DNA of 64,000 nt from Hungatella effluvii (GCF_003201875.1 NZ_QJKD01000001.1:248001-312000); one strand, 5' to 3'. Positions 1-9,052 are shown, counted from the stretch's first letter. The notes: generated by a model not told the origin, from the letters alone. A program made the numbers and translations.

Positions 1-161
1 AATCCCCAGGTCTCTCGTTTCTGATCATTACATCCATTTGCCGTCTCCGTTTCCATTTCCCTTTCAAAGGGAATTATTTATTCACACCAGGGCCAGTTTA
101 TTTCAATCCACATTTAGATCCCCGCCAGCTGCATACCCTAAAAAAGTTCCTGCCAATCTGA
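1..161. other. Non-coding left edge
   Basis: No open frame with a ribosome binding site was seen in these 161 bases. They lie downstream of the leftward DUF2264 gene. No strong hairpin with a T-run was recognised, so where that transcript ends is unclear. Confidence 0.5.
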
Positions 162-2189
162 TTATATATGGAGCCGCCCTTCCAGTCCCTCATAATCGAC
201 CGTAACCGTCCTTCCATCCTTCATCTCCAGAACAACAGGACCGTAAGCCCCGCATTTCTCTTTATCGGTATAGGTGATGCTGCGGATCGGGAAGAGGTCT
301 TCATCCCGCCATTCTTCCTGGCTCTTCTTTGTCAGAATTACGCTGATCATCGCATACGGAAGATATTCATAGTATCTCTTCCTGCGGCTGACGCCATACA
401 TGATGCAGCTCTGTTTCGTCACGGCGCTTACGCCCTGTCTCGACATGATTTCAATGTCATCGAATCCGCCGTAGATGACCATCGCCATCTGCCCTTGTGA
501 GGACTTTAAAAGAATGGCCTTGGCCCCCGTCTTCTGATCCGTGCGGATTCTCACATCGACGCCCGAACGGTCCACATCCGGCATTCCATAGGAGCCCAGC
601 GTCAGGGTATACGGCTTATCCGGGATCCTGGTCCTGTCCACGCGCACGATGCCGTCCGCCACCGGAAAATCGGCCAGATCGATCGACGCCTTGTTCTGGA
701 AGGTAAATTCGAATTCAAAATATTCTTTCCGGTAGAGCACTCCATCCTTCACACCGCCGTACATCAGGATATTCGGAATCAGGCTCTTCACCCTTCCGTC
801 GTAGGTCACGCTGTACTGCATGGCCTCGATTCCCTTGAAATCAAAGTCTTCCCATAAAAACTGGCTGTTAAAGGACAGTCGGGAGTAGGTATTGAGGGAT
901 GGATTCTCTTTCTTCATCAGGACCTTCGCCGTCCTGAATTCCGTAATTCCGGTATCCTTATGATTATCCACCACGATTCCCGGACCGTCGAGCACCGTGG
1001 TTCTCACTTCCCTGTCCTTCATCTCCTCCCAGACTCCGTTCGTCTCCGTATCGGTCCAGAACGGATGGTCCTCCGGAAGCGCCAGGCAGACGAATGCATT
1101 GGCGATCCAGAAGGGGCTGGCTGCGCAGCTGTAAGTCTGAATCAATGGCTGGAATGGCCCGTAGAAGCCGAGGCATGGTACGCCCTCATAGAAACACTCC
1201 TCCCTGGAAGCAAACTGCAGCACGGCGCCTGAGGCGATCCTTCTGGCCAGTCCCGGCTCCGCAGCCGGATTCTTCAGGAGGAAATTAGCCGCCAGCGGGG
1301 CCGATGCCGCACTTCTGTAGATGCCGCTTCTCCCCCACATGGTCACGTGGCCCTCTTCATCAAACATGCGATGGAAGGTCTCCACCAGACGGTTGGAATA
1401 TTCCTCAATCTTCGCCGCTACGTACGGCTCCTTTTCATAGCCGTACCACTGGTTCCACAGCGGTCCGTACACATGAAAGGCCCATGGACAGTAATAATCA
1501 AATAAATGGCCGTCGCGGTACCAGCCGTCCCCCGCGTAATAGGAGAGAATGGCGGCCGCATGATCCCGCATCATTCCATGATCGATCGGGTATCCCTCCC
1601 TGTCCAGAAATGCCAGAATCAGCATGTTGAACAGACGCCAGTTGTGGTGGCCCGTATACGAGTGGCCGAAATTCGACAGGTAATCCGCAATGCGGTCCTT
1701 CTCTGCCTTCGTATAATTCTCCCAGATTACTTCCCGGCACATGGACAGGCCGATCACCAGGGATGCACACTCACACGTGTGCTGGAATGCCATCTCCCCC
1801 TCCTGCGCCTCCGGAAATATCTCCTCCACCCGAAGCAGATAATTGGATGTTCCGGGCGTAACGGAGAGAAGAATCTGTTTTGAGTAATACTCCTTAAGAG
1901 AGTAACCTCCCGCCGCTGCCTCCGGCTCGTTATGGAGCAGCGGAGCAGCGATCAAAAAGCTCCTGGCGAGTCCCTCGAACCGTTCCGCCGCAATTCTCCA
2001 TTTCGGCCCGTCCGGCTGCGGATAGCTGACCTTTGTCTCATGGCGCAAAACCACGATCGGATCCTCCAGCTTCTCCACATGCTCAAAAATTCCCTCCAGG
2101 AAAAAATGGCTGATACCAATCCAGTGTTCTCTTGTCATTCCCGTATAGGGACTCCGTTTCTCATCCGGATTTTCTACTGTAAACTTCAT
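162..2189 (-). CDS. DUF2264 family protein
   Basis: A 675-residue protein without signal peptide or membrane segment, so presumably cytoplasmic. The first ~370 residues match what I know of DUF2264: an aromatic-rich alpha-helical region with an early PKWRIAAERFEGLARS stretch and repeated W/Y/H motifs such as YTGHHNWRLFN and DGWYRDGHLFDYYCPWAFH. The C-terminal ~300 residues look beta-rich. The family is found near carbohydrate-degradation genes and its fold suggests an (alpha/alpha) barrel, but I know of no established reaction, so a role in sugar or uronide breakdown is inference. The ATG at 2189 follows the stop of the upstream amidohydrolase by 21 bases, so the two are probably cotranscribed. 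Confidence 0.85.
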   Translation of the reverse strand: MKFTVENPDEKRSPYTGMTREHWIGISHFFLEGIFEHVEKLEDPIVVLRHETKVSYPQPDGPKWRIAAERFEGLARSFLIAAPLLHNEPEAAAGGYSLKEYYSKQILLSVTPGTSNYLLRVEEIFPEAQEGEMAFQHTCECASLVIGLSMCREVIWENYTKAEKDRIADYLSNFGHSYTGHHNWRLFNMLILAFLDREGYPIDHGMMRDHAAAILSYYAGDGWYRDGHLFDYYCPWAFHVYGPLWNQWYGYEKEPYVAAKIEEYSNRLVETFHRMFDEEGHVTMWGRSGIYRSAASAPLAANFLLKNPAAEPGLARRIASGAVLQFASREECFYEGVPCLGFYGPFQPLIQTYSCAASPFWIANAFVCLALPEDHPFWTDTETNGVWEEMKDREVRTTVLDGPGIVVDNHKDTGITEFRTAKVLMKKENPSLNTYSRLSFNSQFLWEDFDFKGIEAMQYSVTYDGRVKSLIPNILMYGGVKDGVLYRKEYFEFEFTFQNKASIDLADFPVADGIVRVDRTRIPDKPYTLTLGSYGMPDVDRSGVDVRIRTDQKTGAKAILLKSSQGQMAMVIYGGFDDIEIMSRQGVSAVTKQSCIMYGVSRRKRYYEYLPYAMISVILTKKSQEEWRDEDLFPIRSITYTDKEKCGAYGPVVLEMKDGRTVTVDYEGLEGRLHI

Positions 2190-2210
2190 CGTTCTTCCCC
2201 TCTCCGCCTC

Positions 2211-3839
2211 TCAGCTCTTCTCTTTTTTGTATACACAGACACCGCCCACATACGTTTCCAGCACGGCAGTGTCCTTTATTCTGTCGGGTGCGCACGCCCT
2301 GATGTCCCGTTCCAGCACAGCAAAGTCCGCCAGCTTTCCCACTGACAGCGTCCCCTTTTCCTGTTCCTCAAAACTGGCCTCCGCACCCATGGAAGTATAA
2401 GTGGATATCGCCTCTTCCACCGTAAGCGCCTGCTCCTTCAGAAATGTCTTGGTCCCATCCAGTGTGGTGCGGGTCACCGCGCACTGAATTCCCGCCATGA
2501 CATCCGGCCTCTCCACCGGGCAGTCCGACCCGTTAGAGACTGAGACTCCCATGGATAGCAGCGTCTTAAACTGATACGTCTCTCCAGCCCGCTCTGCTCC
2601 GATCCGGGCCTCCACGATATGATTGTCGTAATCGAGAAAAATGGACTGAATGTAGGCGTGCAGCTTTAACCTCCGAAATGCCTCCAGAAGCCTGCCCGTC
2701 GTAATCTGGCAGTGGACAATTCCATGCCGCCTGTCCATGCGGTCCGGATTAGCTTCCACAGCCCGTTCATACGCTCTCACTGCCATCTCCATGGCGCCGT
2801 CCCCGATGGCGTGTACGGCGATCTGCATCCCCGCCTCATCGGCCAGGGTGATCAGCTTCTCCAGCTCTTCCTGGGTGTAGATGGCGATCCCTCTCTCATC
2901 CGGGTTCTCCCCATCCTCGTAAGGCTGACTGAGAAAAGCAGTTCTGGCCCCCAGGGATCCGTCCGACAGAAGCTTCAGCGGCCCGATTTTAAAATATGCG
3001 CTTCCCTGGCCTGTGCGGTAGCCGCGCGCCAGAAAATTCTCCAGCTGCTTCATGGTCGGAAGCAGGCACTGTTCGTAGACCCGTACCGTCATCGCGCCCT
3101 CCCGTTCCAGTTCCCGATACGCCTCCAGCACCGTCTCAAAGGGTACACCGGGAAATGCCGCCAGATCATCGGTCTGGCTCGATGTGACGCCGCGGCTGTT
3201 CAAATCCCTCATGGCCAGACGGAGATACTGTTTCAGCTCCTTCTTCGTCGGCTTCGGGATGCTCCCATGGATCAGATCCACGCCGAATTCCCTGAAAATC
3301 CCGACAGGTTGTCCATCTTCATCCATGTCGAAACAGCCGCCTTCCGGCTGTGGTGTCATCCTCGTAATCCCGGCGGCCTCCATGGCCTTCGTATTGGCAC
3401 AGGCAATGTGGCCGCAGGCGCGGATCACCAAAATGGGATGCTCCGCGGACACCCGGTCCAAATCGTACCGGTTGGGAAAACGTTTCTCATCCTGAAAGTA
3501 ATCGTGATTCCATCCCCGGCCTACCACCCATGTGCCCGGAGCAGGCTTTTCCTTTGAAATAAAATGGGAAAGGGCGGAGCACATCGATTCCAGGGACGAG
3601 GTCGCCGCCGTCAGATCCACAAGCTTCAGCGTGTGGCCGTAATTCAGCAGATGCATATGGGAATCGTTAAATCCCGGAACGACAAAATGGCCGTCCAGAT
3701 TATGGTACACCGCATCGGAACAAGTCTCCAGATCAGTAAGGTTCCCCACGCCGGCAAACCGTCCGTCCTCGACGGCCATCGCCTCTGCGTCTCTCCCGGT
3801 TCCCGTATAGATAACTCCATTATAATAGATTTCCCTCAT
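2211..3839 (-). CDS. YtcJ-like metal-dependent amidohydrolase
   Basis: A 542-residue member of the Amidohydro_3/YtcJ group of metal-dependent hydrolases. Visible signatures are the N-terminal metal ligands in GFNDSHMHLL (His61 and His63), a central VHAIGDGAME motif, and a C-terminal NGSDCPVE motif carrying the conserved Asp. The length fits the 520-560 residues usual for the family. Members hydrolyse N-formyl or amide bonds in varied small molecules, and the substrate cannot be read from the sequence. No signal peptide. The gene precedes the DUF2264 gene by 21 bases, suggesting a two-gene operon. It is separated from pnp upstream by a strong terminator. Confidence 0.88.
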   Translation of the reverse strand: MREIYYNGVIYTGTGRDAEAMAVEDGRFAGVGNLTDLETCSDAVYHNLDGHFVVPGFNDSHMHLLNYGHTLKLVDLTAATSSLESMCSALSHFISKEKPAPGTWVVGRGWNHDYFQDEKRFPNRYDLDRVSAEHPILVIRACGHIACANTKAMEAAGITRMTPQPEGGCFDMDEDGQPVGIFREFGVDLIHGSIPKPTKKELKQYLRLAMRDLNSRGVTSSQTDDLAAFPGVPFETVLEAYRELEREGAMTVRVYEQCLLPTMKQLENFLARGYRTGQGSAYFKIGPLKLLSDGSLGARTAFLSQPYEDGENPDERGIAIYTQEELEKLITLADEAGMQIAVHAIGDGAMEMAVRAYERAVEANPDRMDRRHGIVHCQITTGRLLEAFRRLKLHAYIQSIFLDYDNHIVEARIGAERAGETYQFKTLLSMGVSVSNGSDCPVERPDVMAGIQCAVTRTTLDGTKTFLKEQALTVEEAISTYTSMGAEASFEEQEKGTLSVGKLADFAVLERDIRACAPDRIKDTAVLETYVGGVCVYKKEKS

Positions 3840-3856
3840 TTTTTATATACCTCTCT

Positions 3857-3903
3857 GAAAAAACAGGCAGCAAAACCGGATATTCTCCGTTTCTGCCGCC
3901 TGT
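3857..3903 (-). terminator. Rho-independent terminator after pnp
   Basis: Read on the minus strand, arms ACAGGCGGC and GCTGCCTGT pair around an AT-rich loop and are followed by a run of six T. It lies 10 bases beyond the pnp stop codon and separates pnp from the amidohydrolase. Confidence 0.8.
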
Positions 3904-3912
3904 CAGATTTTT

Positions 3913-4055
3913 TTAGGAATTTCTTCTGTCGGAATCTCTTCTGTCAGAATCTCTACGATCAGAATCACGTCTGTCAGAATCTCTTCTGCCGCCGTCGCGT
4001 CTGCCGGAATCTCTTCTTCCGGAGTCTCTTCTGTCAGAATCTCTTCTGCCGCTGT
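3913..4055 (-). repeat. 15-bp tandem repeat in pnp 3' end
   Basis: About nine in-frame copies of a 15-bp unit encode RRDSD, RRDSG or RRDGG. The copies differ mainly at the fifth codon (Gly or Asp). Such a coding minisatellite can change copy number by slippage without shifting the frame. Confidence 0.85.
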
Positions 4056-6168
4056 CCAGGGTTGATACATCCACATTGGGATCCATATCGCCTGGCTTCA
4101 TGCTTAAGTTGATTCTTCCCATCTTATCGACTTCCATAACCCTTACAGTCACTTCATCGCCGATATTTACCGCGTCTTCCACTTTCTCTACGCGCTTGTC
4201 GGATAATTTGGAAATGTGAACCATACCATCCTTGTTCGGTGCCAGCTCCACAAATGCGCCGAAGTTCATAATTCTGACAACCTTGCCCTTCATGATGGCG
4301 CCCGCTTCGATGTCTGTCACGATGCTCTTGATAATCTCAATCGCGCGTGCAATCATCTCCTTATCGGTTCCGCATACGGATACGCTTCCGTCGTCGGAAA
4401 TGTCGATCTTAACGCCGGTCTCCTCGATAATCTTATTGATTACCTTACCCTGCTTGCCGACAACATCGCCGATCTTCTGAGGATCGATGGAGATCTGCTC
4501 GATCTTCGGAGCGTACTTGCCAACCTCTGTACGCGGCTCTGCGATTGCCTTTGCCATAACCTCGTCAAGGATGTAGATTCTTGCTTCTCTCGTTCTTCTG
4601 ATGGCCTCTTCGATGATCGGTCTTGTCAGGCCGTGAATCTTGATATCCATCTGAATCGCGGTGATGCCCTTGTGAGTACCGCCAACCTTGAAATCCATGT
4701 CGCCGAAGAAATCTTCCAGACCCTGGATATCGGTTAATACGATATAGTCATCATCGGTATCGCCGGTCACCAGGCCGCAGGAAATACCTGCTACCGCGGA
4801 TTTGATCGGAACACCAGCCGCCATTAAGGACATGGAGGAGGAACAGATGCTGGCCTGAGAGGTGGAACCATTGGATTCCATGGTCTCGGATACGGTACGG
4901 ATTGCATATGGGAACTCTTCTTCTGATGGAAGCACCGGAACAAGAGCTCTCTCTGCCAGCGCGCCATGGCCGATCTCACGGCGTCCCGGTCCTCTGGATG
5001 GCTTTGTCTCGCCAACGGAGAATGACGGGAAATTGTAATGGTGCATATATCTCTTGGATGTCTCCATATCGTCGATGCCGTCTAATCTCTGGCTCTCGGA
5101 TAATGGAGCGAGTGTACAGATGTTTAAAATCTGAGTCTGTCCACGTGTAAACATGGCGGAACCGTGTACTCTCGGGAGCATATCGATCTCAGCCGCCAGA
5201 GGACGGATCTGATCGACAGCACGGCCATCCGGACGCTTGTGGTCTTTTAAGATCATCTTGCGGACAGTCTTCTTCTGATACTGATAGATGGCCTCTCCCA
5301 ATACTGCCAGCCATTCTTCCTTATCAGCAAATGCCTCTTCCAATTTAGCGGTAATATTTCTGATATTGTCTTCTCTTGTCTGCTTGTCATCTGTGAAGAC
5401 CGCTACTTCCATCTCTTCCTGCGGAACGATCTCCCGGATGGCTGCGAATAATTCTTCCGGAACCGCACAGCTGATGTAGGTATGCTTCGGTTTTCCGCAC
5501 TCTGCCACGATGGTGTCGATAAATTTGATCACTTCCTGGTTTACGGAATGAGCCTTAAATATCGCTTCGATCATGATATCTTCCGCAACCTCATTGGCTC
5601 CTGCTTCGATCATGATTACTTTTTCTCTGGTAGAAGCGACTGTGAGCGCCATATCGGACGCCTGTTTCTGCGCCTGAGTCGGGTTCACAACCAGTTCACC
5701 GTCAACCATACCGATCTGGGTCGTCGCACATGGACCGTCAAACGGGATATCGGATATACAGGTCGCAATCGCGGAGCCTAACATAGCGGTAAGCTCAGGG
5801 CTGCAGTCCTGATCTACGGACATAACGATGTTGTCCAGTGTCACGTCGTTGCGGTAATCCTTCGGGAATAACGGTCTCATCGGACGATCGATAACACGGG
5901 AAGTCAGAACGGAATTCTCAGAAGCCTTTCCCTCTCTTTTATTGAAACCGCCAGGGATCTTACCTACTGCGTATAATTTCTCTTCGTATTCTACACTTAA
6001 CGGGAAGAAATCGATGCCCTCTCTTGGCTTGTCAGATGCTGTCGCAGTCGATAATACAACAGTATCTCCGTAATGCATAAATGCAGCGCCGCTGGCCTGC
6101 TTCGCAACTCTGCCAACTTCTACCGTTAAGGTACGGCCGGCAAGTTCCATGCTGTAACTCTTGAACAT
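3913..6168 (-). CDS. pnp: Polyribonucleotide nucleotidyltransferase (PNPase)
   Basis: Phosphate-dependent 3'-5' exoribonuclease of RNA turnover, 751 residues. Two RNase PH domains are separated by a helical domain; the second holds the catalytic stretch GDMDFKVGGTHKG. These are followed by a KH domain (DVVGKQGKVINKIIEETG) and an S1 domain (MNFGAFVELAPNKDGMVHIS). The last ~45 residues are nine tandem pentapeptides of the form RRDSD/RRDSG, encoded by a 15-bp repeat at about 3913-4050, which makes the protein longer than the ~700 residues typical of Firmicutes. The tail alternates basic and acidic residues and is probably disordered. Transcription is leftward from rpsO, as in many bacteria, and the leader contains a long hairpin. 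Confidence 0.98.
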   Translation of the reverse strand: MFKSYSMELAGRTLTVEVGRVAKQASGAAFMHYGDTVVLSTATASDKPREGIDFFPLSVEYEEKLYAVGKIPGGFNKREGKASENSVLTSRVIDRPMRPLFPKDYRNDVTLDNIVMSVDQDCSPELTAMLGSAIATCISDIPFDGPCATTQIGMVDGELVVNPTQAQKQASDMALTVASTREKVIMIEAGANEVAEDIMIEAIFKAHSVNQEVIKFIDTIVAECGKPKHTYISCAVPEELFAAIREIVPQEEMEVAVFTDDKQTREDNIRNITAKLEEAFADKEEWLAVLGEAIYQYQKKTVRKMILKDHKRPDGRAVDQIRPLAAEIDMLPRVHGSAMFTRGQTQILNICTLAPLSESQRLDGIDDMETSKRYMHHYNFPSFSVGETKPSRGPGRREIGHGALAERALVPVLPSEEEFPYAIRTVSETMESNGSTSQASICSSSMSLMAAGVPIKSAVAGISCGLVTGDTDDDYIVLTDIQGLEDFFGDMDFKVGGTHKGITAIQMDIKIHGLTRPIIEEAIRRTREARIYILDEVMAKAIAEPRTEVGKYAPKIEQISIDPQKIGDVVGKQGKVINKIIEETGVKIDISDDGSVSVCGTDKEMIARAIEIIKSIVTDIEAGAIMKGKVVRIMNFGAFVELAPNKDGMVHISKLSDKRVEKVEDAVNIGDEVTVRVMEVDKMGRINLSMKPGDMDPNVDVSTLDSGRRDSDRRDSGRRDSGRRDGGRRDSDRRDSDRRDSDRRDSDRRNS

Positions 6169-6210
6169 GTTTGAATCTCCTTTTGATTATAATTAATATA
6201 TATATTATAA

Positions 6211-6302
6211 GCAGAGGAGGGCCGAAACTACTGATCTGCGCGCAATAAGAATCAATGCCGCTTATTACGCGTACATCAGCGGTCTCGGATTTTCCCTCCG
6301 CT
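6211..6302 (-). promoter_or_regulatory. Long hairpin in the pnp leader
   Basis: The transcribed (minus) strand folds back over about 90 nt. GCGGAGGG, CCGA, CGCTGAT, CGCG and ATAAG on one side pair in order with CTTAT, CGCG, ATCAG, CGG and CCTCC on the other, with small bulges. In Escherichia coli a long stem between rpsO and pnp is cut by RNase III and lets PNPase repress its own synthesis. A similar autoregulatory role here is inferred from position and shape. Confidence 0.6.
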
Positions 6303-6341
6303 TTTAATACGCACGTTTCATTTCTCTGATAATAGACAGAT

Positions 6342-6365
6342 AGGGTGGAGAAGTTTCTCCACCCT
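6342..6365 (-). terminator. Intercistronic hairpin after rpsO
   Basis: A perfect inverted repeat, AGGGTGGAGAA against TTCTCCACCCT, lies eight bases after the rpsO stop. There is no clear T-run on the transcribed strand, so it may be a partial terminator or a 3'-end stabiliser between rpsO and pnp rather than a full stop. Confidence 0.55.
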
Positions 6366-6373
6366 AAATGGTT

Positions 6374-6640
6374 TTATTTTCTGATTCCTAACTTCTCGAT
6401 TAATGCACGGTAGCCGTCTAAGTCAGTCTTCTTTAAGTAGTCAAGAAGTCCTCTTCTCTGTCCAACCATCATTAAAAGTCCTCTTCTGGAGTGATGGTCT
6501 TTCGGGTTCTTCTGAAGGTGATCGGTTAATTCTGTGATTCTCTCTGTTAAGATTGCGATCTGTACTTCCGGTGAACCTGTATCGCCGGCCTTTCTGCCGA
6601 ATTCTTCGATAATTGCTGCTTTCTTTTCCTTTGAAATCAT
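6374..6640 (-). CDS. rpsO: 30S ribosomal protein S15
   Basis: An 88-residue protein that binds 16S rRNA in the platform of the small subunit. It has the expected length and the typical segments [19 protein letters not shown] and [19 protein letters not shown] longer in-frame ATG exists at 6712. The start at 6640 is chosen because AAGGAGG lies 8 bases upstream of it and the extra 24 residues are not part of S15. A consensus-like promoter lies at 6735-6764. pnp follows 205 bases downstream. Confidence 0.98.
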   Translation of the reverse strand: MISKEKKAAIIEEFGRKAGDTGSPEVQIAILTERITELTDHLQKNPKDHHSRRGLLMMVGQRRGLLDYLKKTDLDGYRALIEKLGIRK

Positions 6641-6734
6641 GATGATTTCCTCCTTAATTTTCAGTCTCACCAAATACCAGGCGCTGGTTGGAGTTTCCAA
6701 AGCGCTGAGCATTGGCGCGTTTTCATACCGATCT

Positions 6735-6764
6735 AGTTTATCATAAGCTGTCCTCTGTTGTCAA
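6735..6764 (-). promoter_or_regulatory. Promoter of rpsO
   Basis: TTGACA, an 18-base spacer, then TAAACT on the minus strand. The -35 box overlaps the last codons of the upstream araC-type gene. The ~90-nt leader holds short hairpins (TTGGAAACTCCAA) where S15 could bind, but I cannot assign a known S15 leader class. Confidence 0.65.
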
Positions 6765-7573
6765 TGATTTTTTCCGCAGTTCTCCCCCATCTTTTCTGTT
6801 TTTTTATAACAGTTCAGACGGCGGTACCTGGCCGGCGCGGTTTTCGTTTCCTTTTGAAAATGTCTGCAAAAGGAAGACGAATCGTGGTACCCGCAGGAGT
6901 AGGCGATCTCGGTGATCCGGTATTCCGTCTGCACCAGCATCTCCTTCGCTTCCTCTAAACGGTACCTGTTTAAATACTGCTTCGGCGACACTCCCGCCTG
7001 ACGCATAAAGATACGGTAGAGATACGTCCTGTCGATTCCTACGTAATCGGCAATCTCGCTTACCTGGATCGGATAACTGTAATTATGGCGGATAAACGCA
7101 ACGGCCCTCTTAAAATAGCCTTCCTCATCCACCGGGACACCGCCCTTTCCGGTCCTTAAAAGACAGGCCATAATTAAATAGAAGTATCCCAGAACCCTCT
7201 CCCGGTTTTCCTCCGCGCTTCCAAAGGAGCCAAGCAGCCCTTCAAACCAGCCGGAGACTGCGGCGGTCTCGCCCATGGCACATACGGGCAGACGGCGGTC
7301 CGGATAGTACCGTTCCAGCAGCGTTTCCGCCTCGTCACCGTCAAATGCAATCCACGCGTAACTCCACGGTTCCTCCAGGTCCGCCCGGTAATACGTCACC
7401 TCTCCCGGCCTGATTAAAAACGCTTCCCCTTCCTTTATCTCATACTCTCCATATTCCGTCCTGTAAATCCCCTTTCCCTTCAGGACGAAATGAATCAGCT
7501 GATGGGACCTCACCGCCGGTCCGAAGAAATGCCCCTTCTCACAGTCCTCCCTGCCGCAATAGTATACCTTCAC
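6761..7573 (-). CDS. AraC family transcriptional regulator
   Basis: About 270 residues: an N-terminal cupin-like sugar-sensing domain (from YYCGREDCEKGHFFGPAVRS through IRPGEVTYYRADLEEPW) and a C-terminal double helix-turn-helix (EIADYVGIDRTYLYRIF and ITEIAYSCGYHDSSSFCRHF). A longer in-frame ATG at 7651 overlaps a TATAAT box with a well-spaced -35, so I prefer the GTG at 7573, preceded by GGGAGAGAG. The gene is divergent from the alpha-galactosidase gene and probably controls it in response to an alpha-galactoside. Its last residues (RLNCYKK onward) are encoded by an 18-bp match to the end of the 151-bp mobile repeat described below, so the C-terminus seems to have been altered by an insertion remnant. 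Confidence 0.9.
   Translation of the reverse strand: MKVYYCGREDCEKGHFFGPAVRSHQLIHFVLKGKGIYRTEYGEYEIKEGEAFLIRPGEVTYYRADLEEPWSYAWIAFDGDEAETLLERYYPDRRLPVCAMGETAAVSGWFEGLLGSFGSAEENRERVLGYFYLIMACLLRTGKGGVPVDEEGYFKRAVAFIRHNYSYPIQVSEIADYVGIDRTYLYRIFMRQAGVSPKQYLNRYRLEEAKEMLVQTEYRITEIAYSCGYHDSSSFCRHFQKETKTAPARYRRLNCYKKTEKMGENCGKNH
6809..6828. repeat. Solo terminal repeat of the 151-bp element
   Basis: TAACAGTTCAGACGGCGG is identical over 18 bases to the left end of the element at 21302. It lies inside the 3' end of the AraC-type gene. No internal element sequence is seen beside it. Confidence 0.6.
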
Positions 7574-7649
7574 GCTTCTCTCTCCCTTTTCGGATGCAAC
7601 AAAATGACAATAAATCCGAAACAATTTTTCTATCTTGTTTTCCTGTCTC

Positions 7650-7678
7650 ATTATATACTTTCTTCATAAGCAGCACAA
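7650..7678 (-). promoter_or_regulatory. Promoter of the AraC-type regulator
   Basis: TTGTGC, a 17-base spacer and TATAAT on the minus strand. The -10 overlaps the ATG of the longest frame, which argues for the internal GTG start. A rightward -10-like TATACT for the galactosidase gene overlaps it at 7654-7659, so the two promoters share DNA. Confidence 0.6.
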
Positions 7679-7709
7679 CAGAAAAATGAAGAAAAAGAGG
7701 AGAATCATC

Positions 7710-9029
7710 ATGGTAAAAATTACGTTTATGGGCGCCGGCAGCACCGTATTTGCAAGAAACGTCCTGGGTGACTGCATGTGCACCCCGGCTCTGTGCGACG
7801 CAGAGATCGCGCTGTACGACATTGACGGGGATCGTTTGAATGACTCTTACGTCATCCTGTCCGCAATCAACAAAAATGTCAACGAAGGCCGCGCCTCCAT
7901 CCACACCTATTTAGGCGTGCCGAACCGGAAAGACGCGCTTCGTGACGCCAACTTCGTCGTAAATGCCATCCAGGTCGGCGGCTACGATCCGTGTACCATC
8001 ACAGATTTCGAGGTTCCGAAAAAATACGGTTTGAACCAGACCATCGCCGACACACTGGGAATCGGCGGAATGATGCGGGCGCTGCGCACCATCCCTGTAC
8101 TGGAAGATTTCGCACGCGATATGGAGGAAGTCTGCCCTGACGCTTATTTCCTGAATTATACCAATCCCATGGCCATGCTGACCGGATATATGCAGCGCTA
8201 TACGAAGGTGAAGACCATCGGATTATGCCACAGCGTTCAGACCTGCTCGAAGACCATTTTAACGGAGCTGGGTATGGAGGATAAGCTGGAGGGCCGCACC
8301 GAGCTGATCGCGGGAATCAACCACATGGCATGGCTCTTAAAGCTTCACGACAAAGACGGCCATGACCTCTATCCCGAGATCCGCCGCCTCGCTGATCAGA
8401 AAAACAGGGAGGAGAAGCACAAAGACATGGTGCGCTTCGAGTATATCCGCCATCTCGGTTACTACTGCACCGAATCCAGCGAACACAATGCCGAATACAA
8501 TCCACTGTTCATCAAAAGTAAGTATCCGGACATGATAGAGGACTATCAGATTCCGTTAGACGAATATCCGCGCCGCTGCATCAGGCAGATCGAAGGATGG
8601 AATCAGGAAAAGGAAAGCATCCTGAAGGATGGAGCCATCACGCACACCCGTTCCCTGGAATACGCTTCCTATATAATGGAAGCAGTCGTCACCAATAAAC
8701 CGTATAAGATCGGAGGAAATGTGCTCAACCACGGTCTGATCAACAACCTCCCGGCCGACGCCTGTGTGGAGGTTCCCTGTCTCGTGGACGGCAGCGGAAT
8801 CACGCCATGCCACGTAGGCGCTCTCCCCACGCAGCTGGCCGCCATGAACTCCAGCAATATTTCCGTCCAGCTTCTCACCATCGAAGCGGCCAAAAACAGA
8901 GACCGACGCACCATTTACCAGGCGGCCATGATGGATCCCCATACCGCCGCCGAGTTGAATATCCCGGACATTATCGCCATGTGCGATGAGTTGATTGCAG
9001 CGCATGGCGAATATATGAAGGAATATTAG
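7710..9029 (+). CDS. Family 4 glycosidase, alpha-galactosidase-like
   Basis: A 439-residue glycoside hydrolase family 4 enzyme. These enzymes use NAD+ and a divalent metal and cleave by oxidation and elimination in the cytoplasm. Visible are the Rossmann motif FMGAGSTVF at the N-terminus, NYTNPM (residues 149-154), the metal-binding GLCHSVQ (Cys173, His174) and GINHMAW (Asn204, His205). The CHS form of the metal motif is typical of MelA-type alpha-galactosidases, but alpha-glucuronidase or related specificity cannot be excluded. The ATG at 7710 has AGAGGAGA upstream; a longer in-frame start at 7635 lacks a site. Strong terminator downstream. Regulation by the divergent AraC protein is likely. 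Confidence 0.9.
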   Translation: MVKITFMGAGSTVFARNVLGDCMCTPALCDAEIALYDIDGDRLNDSYVILSAINKNVNEGRASIHTYLGVPNRKDALRDANFVVNAIQVGGYDPCTITDFEVPKKYGLNQTIADTLGIGGMMRALRTIPVLEDFARDMEEVCPDAYFLNYTNPMAMLTGYMQRYTKVKTIGLCHSVQTCSKTILTELGMEDKLEGRTELIAGINHMAWLLKLHDKDGHDLYPEIRRLADQKNREEKHKDMVRFEYIRHLGYYCTESSEHNAEYNPLFIKSKYPDMIEDYQIPLDEYPRRCIRQIEGWNQEKESILKDGAITHTRSLEYASYIMEAVVTNKPYKIGGNVLNHGLINNLPADACVEVPCLVDGSGITPCHVGALPTQLAAMNSSNISVQLLTIEAAKNRDRRTIYQAAMMDPHTAAELNIPDIIAMCDELIAAHGEYMKEY

Positions 9030-9052
9030 AAGCACCGCTGTAATACAGGAAA

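Noticed and set aside
3564-4112. Plus-strand frame of 182 codons rich in Cys, Arg and Phe
   Set aside because: It mirrors the 15-bp repeats of pnp in another frame and has no ribosome binding site.
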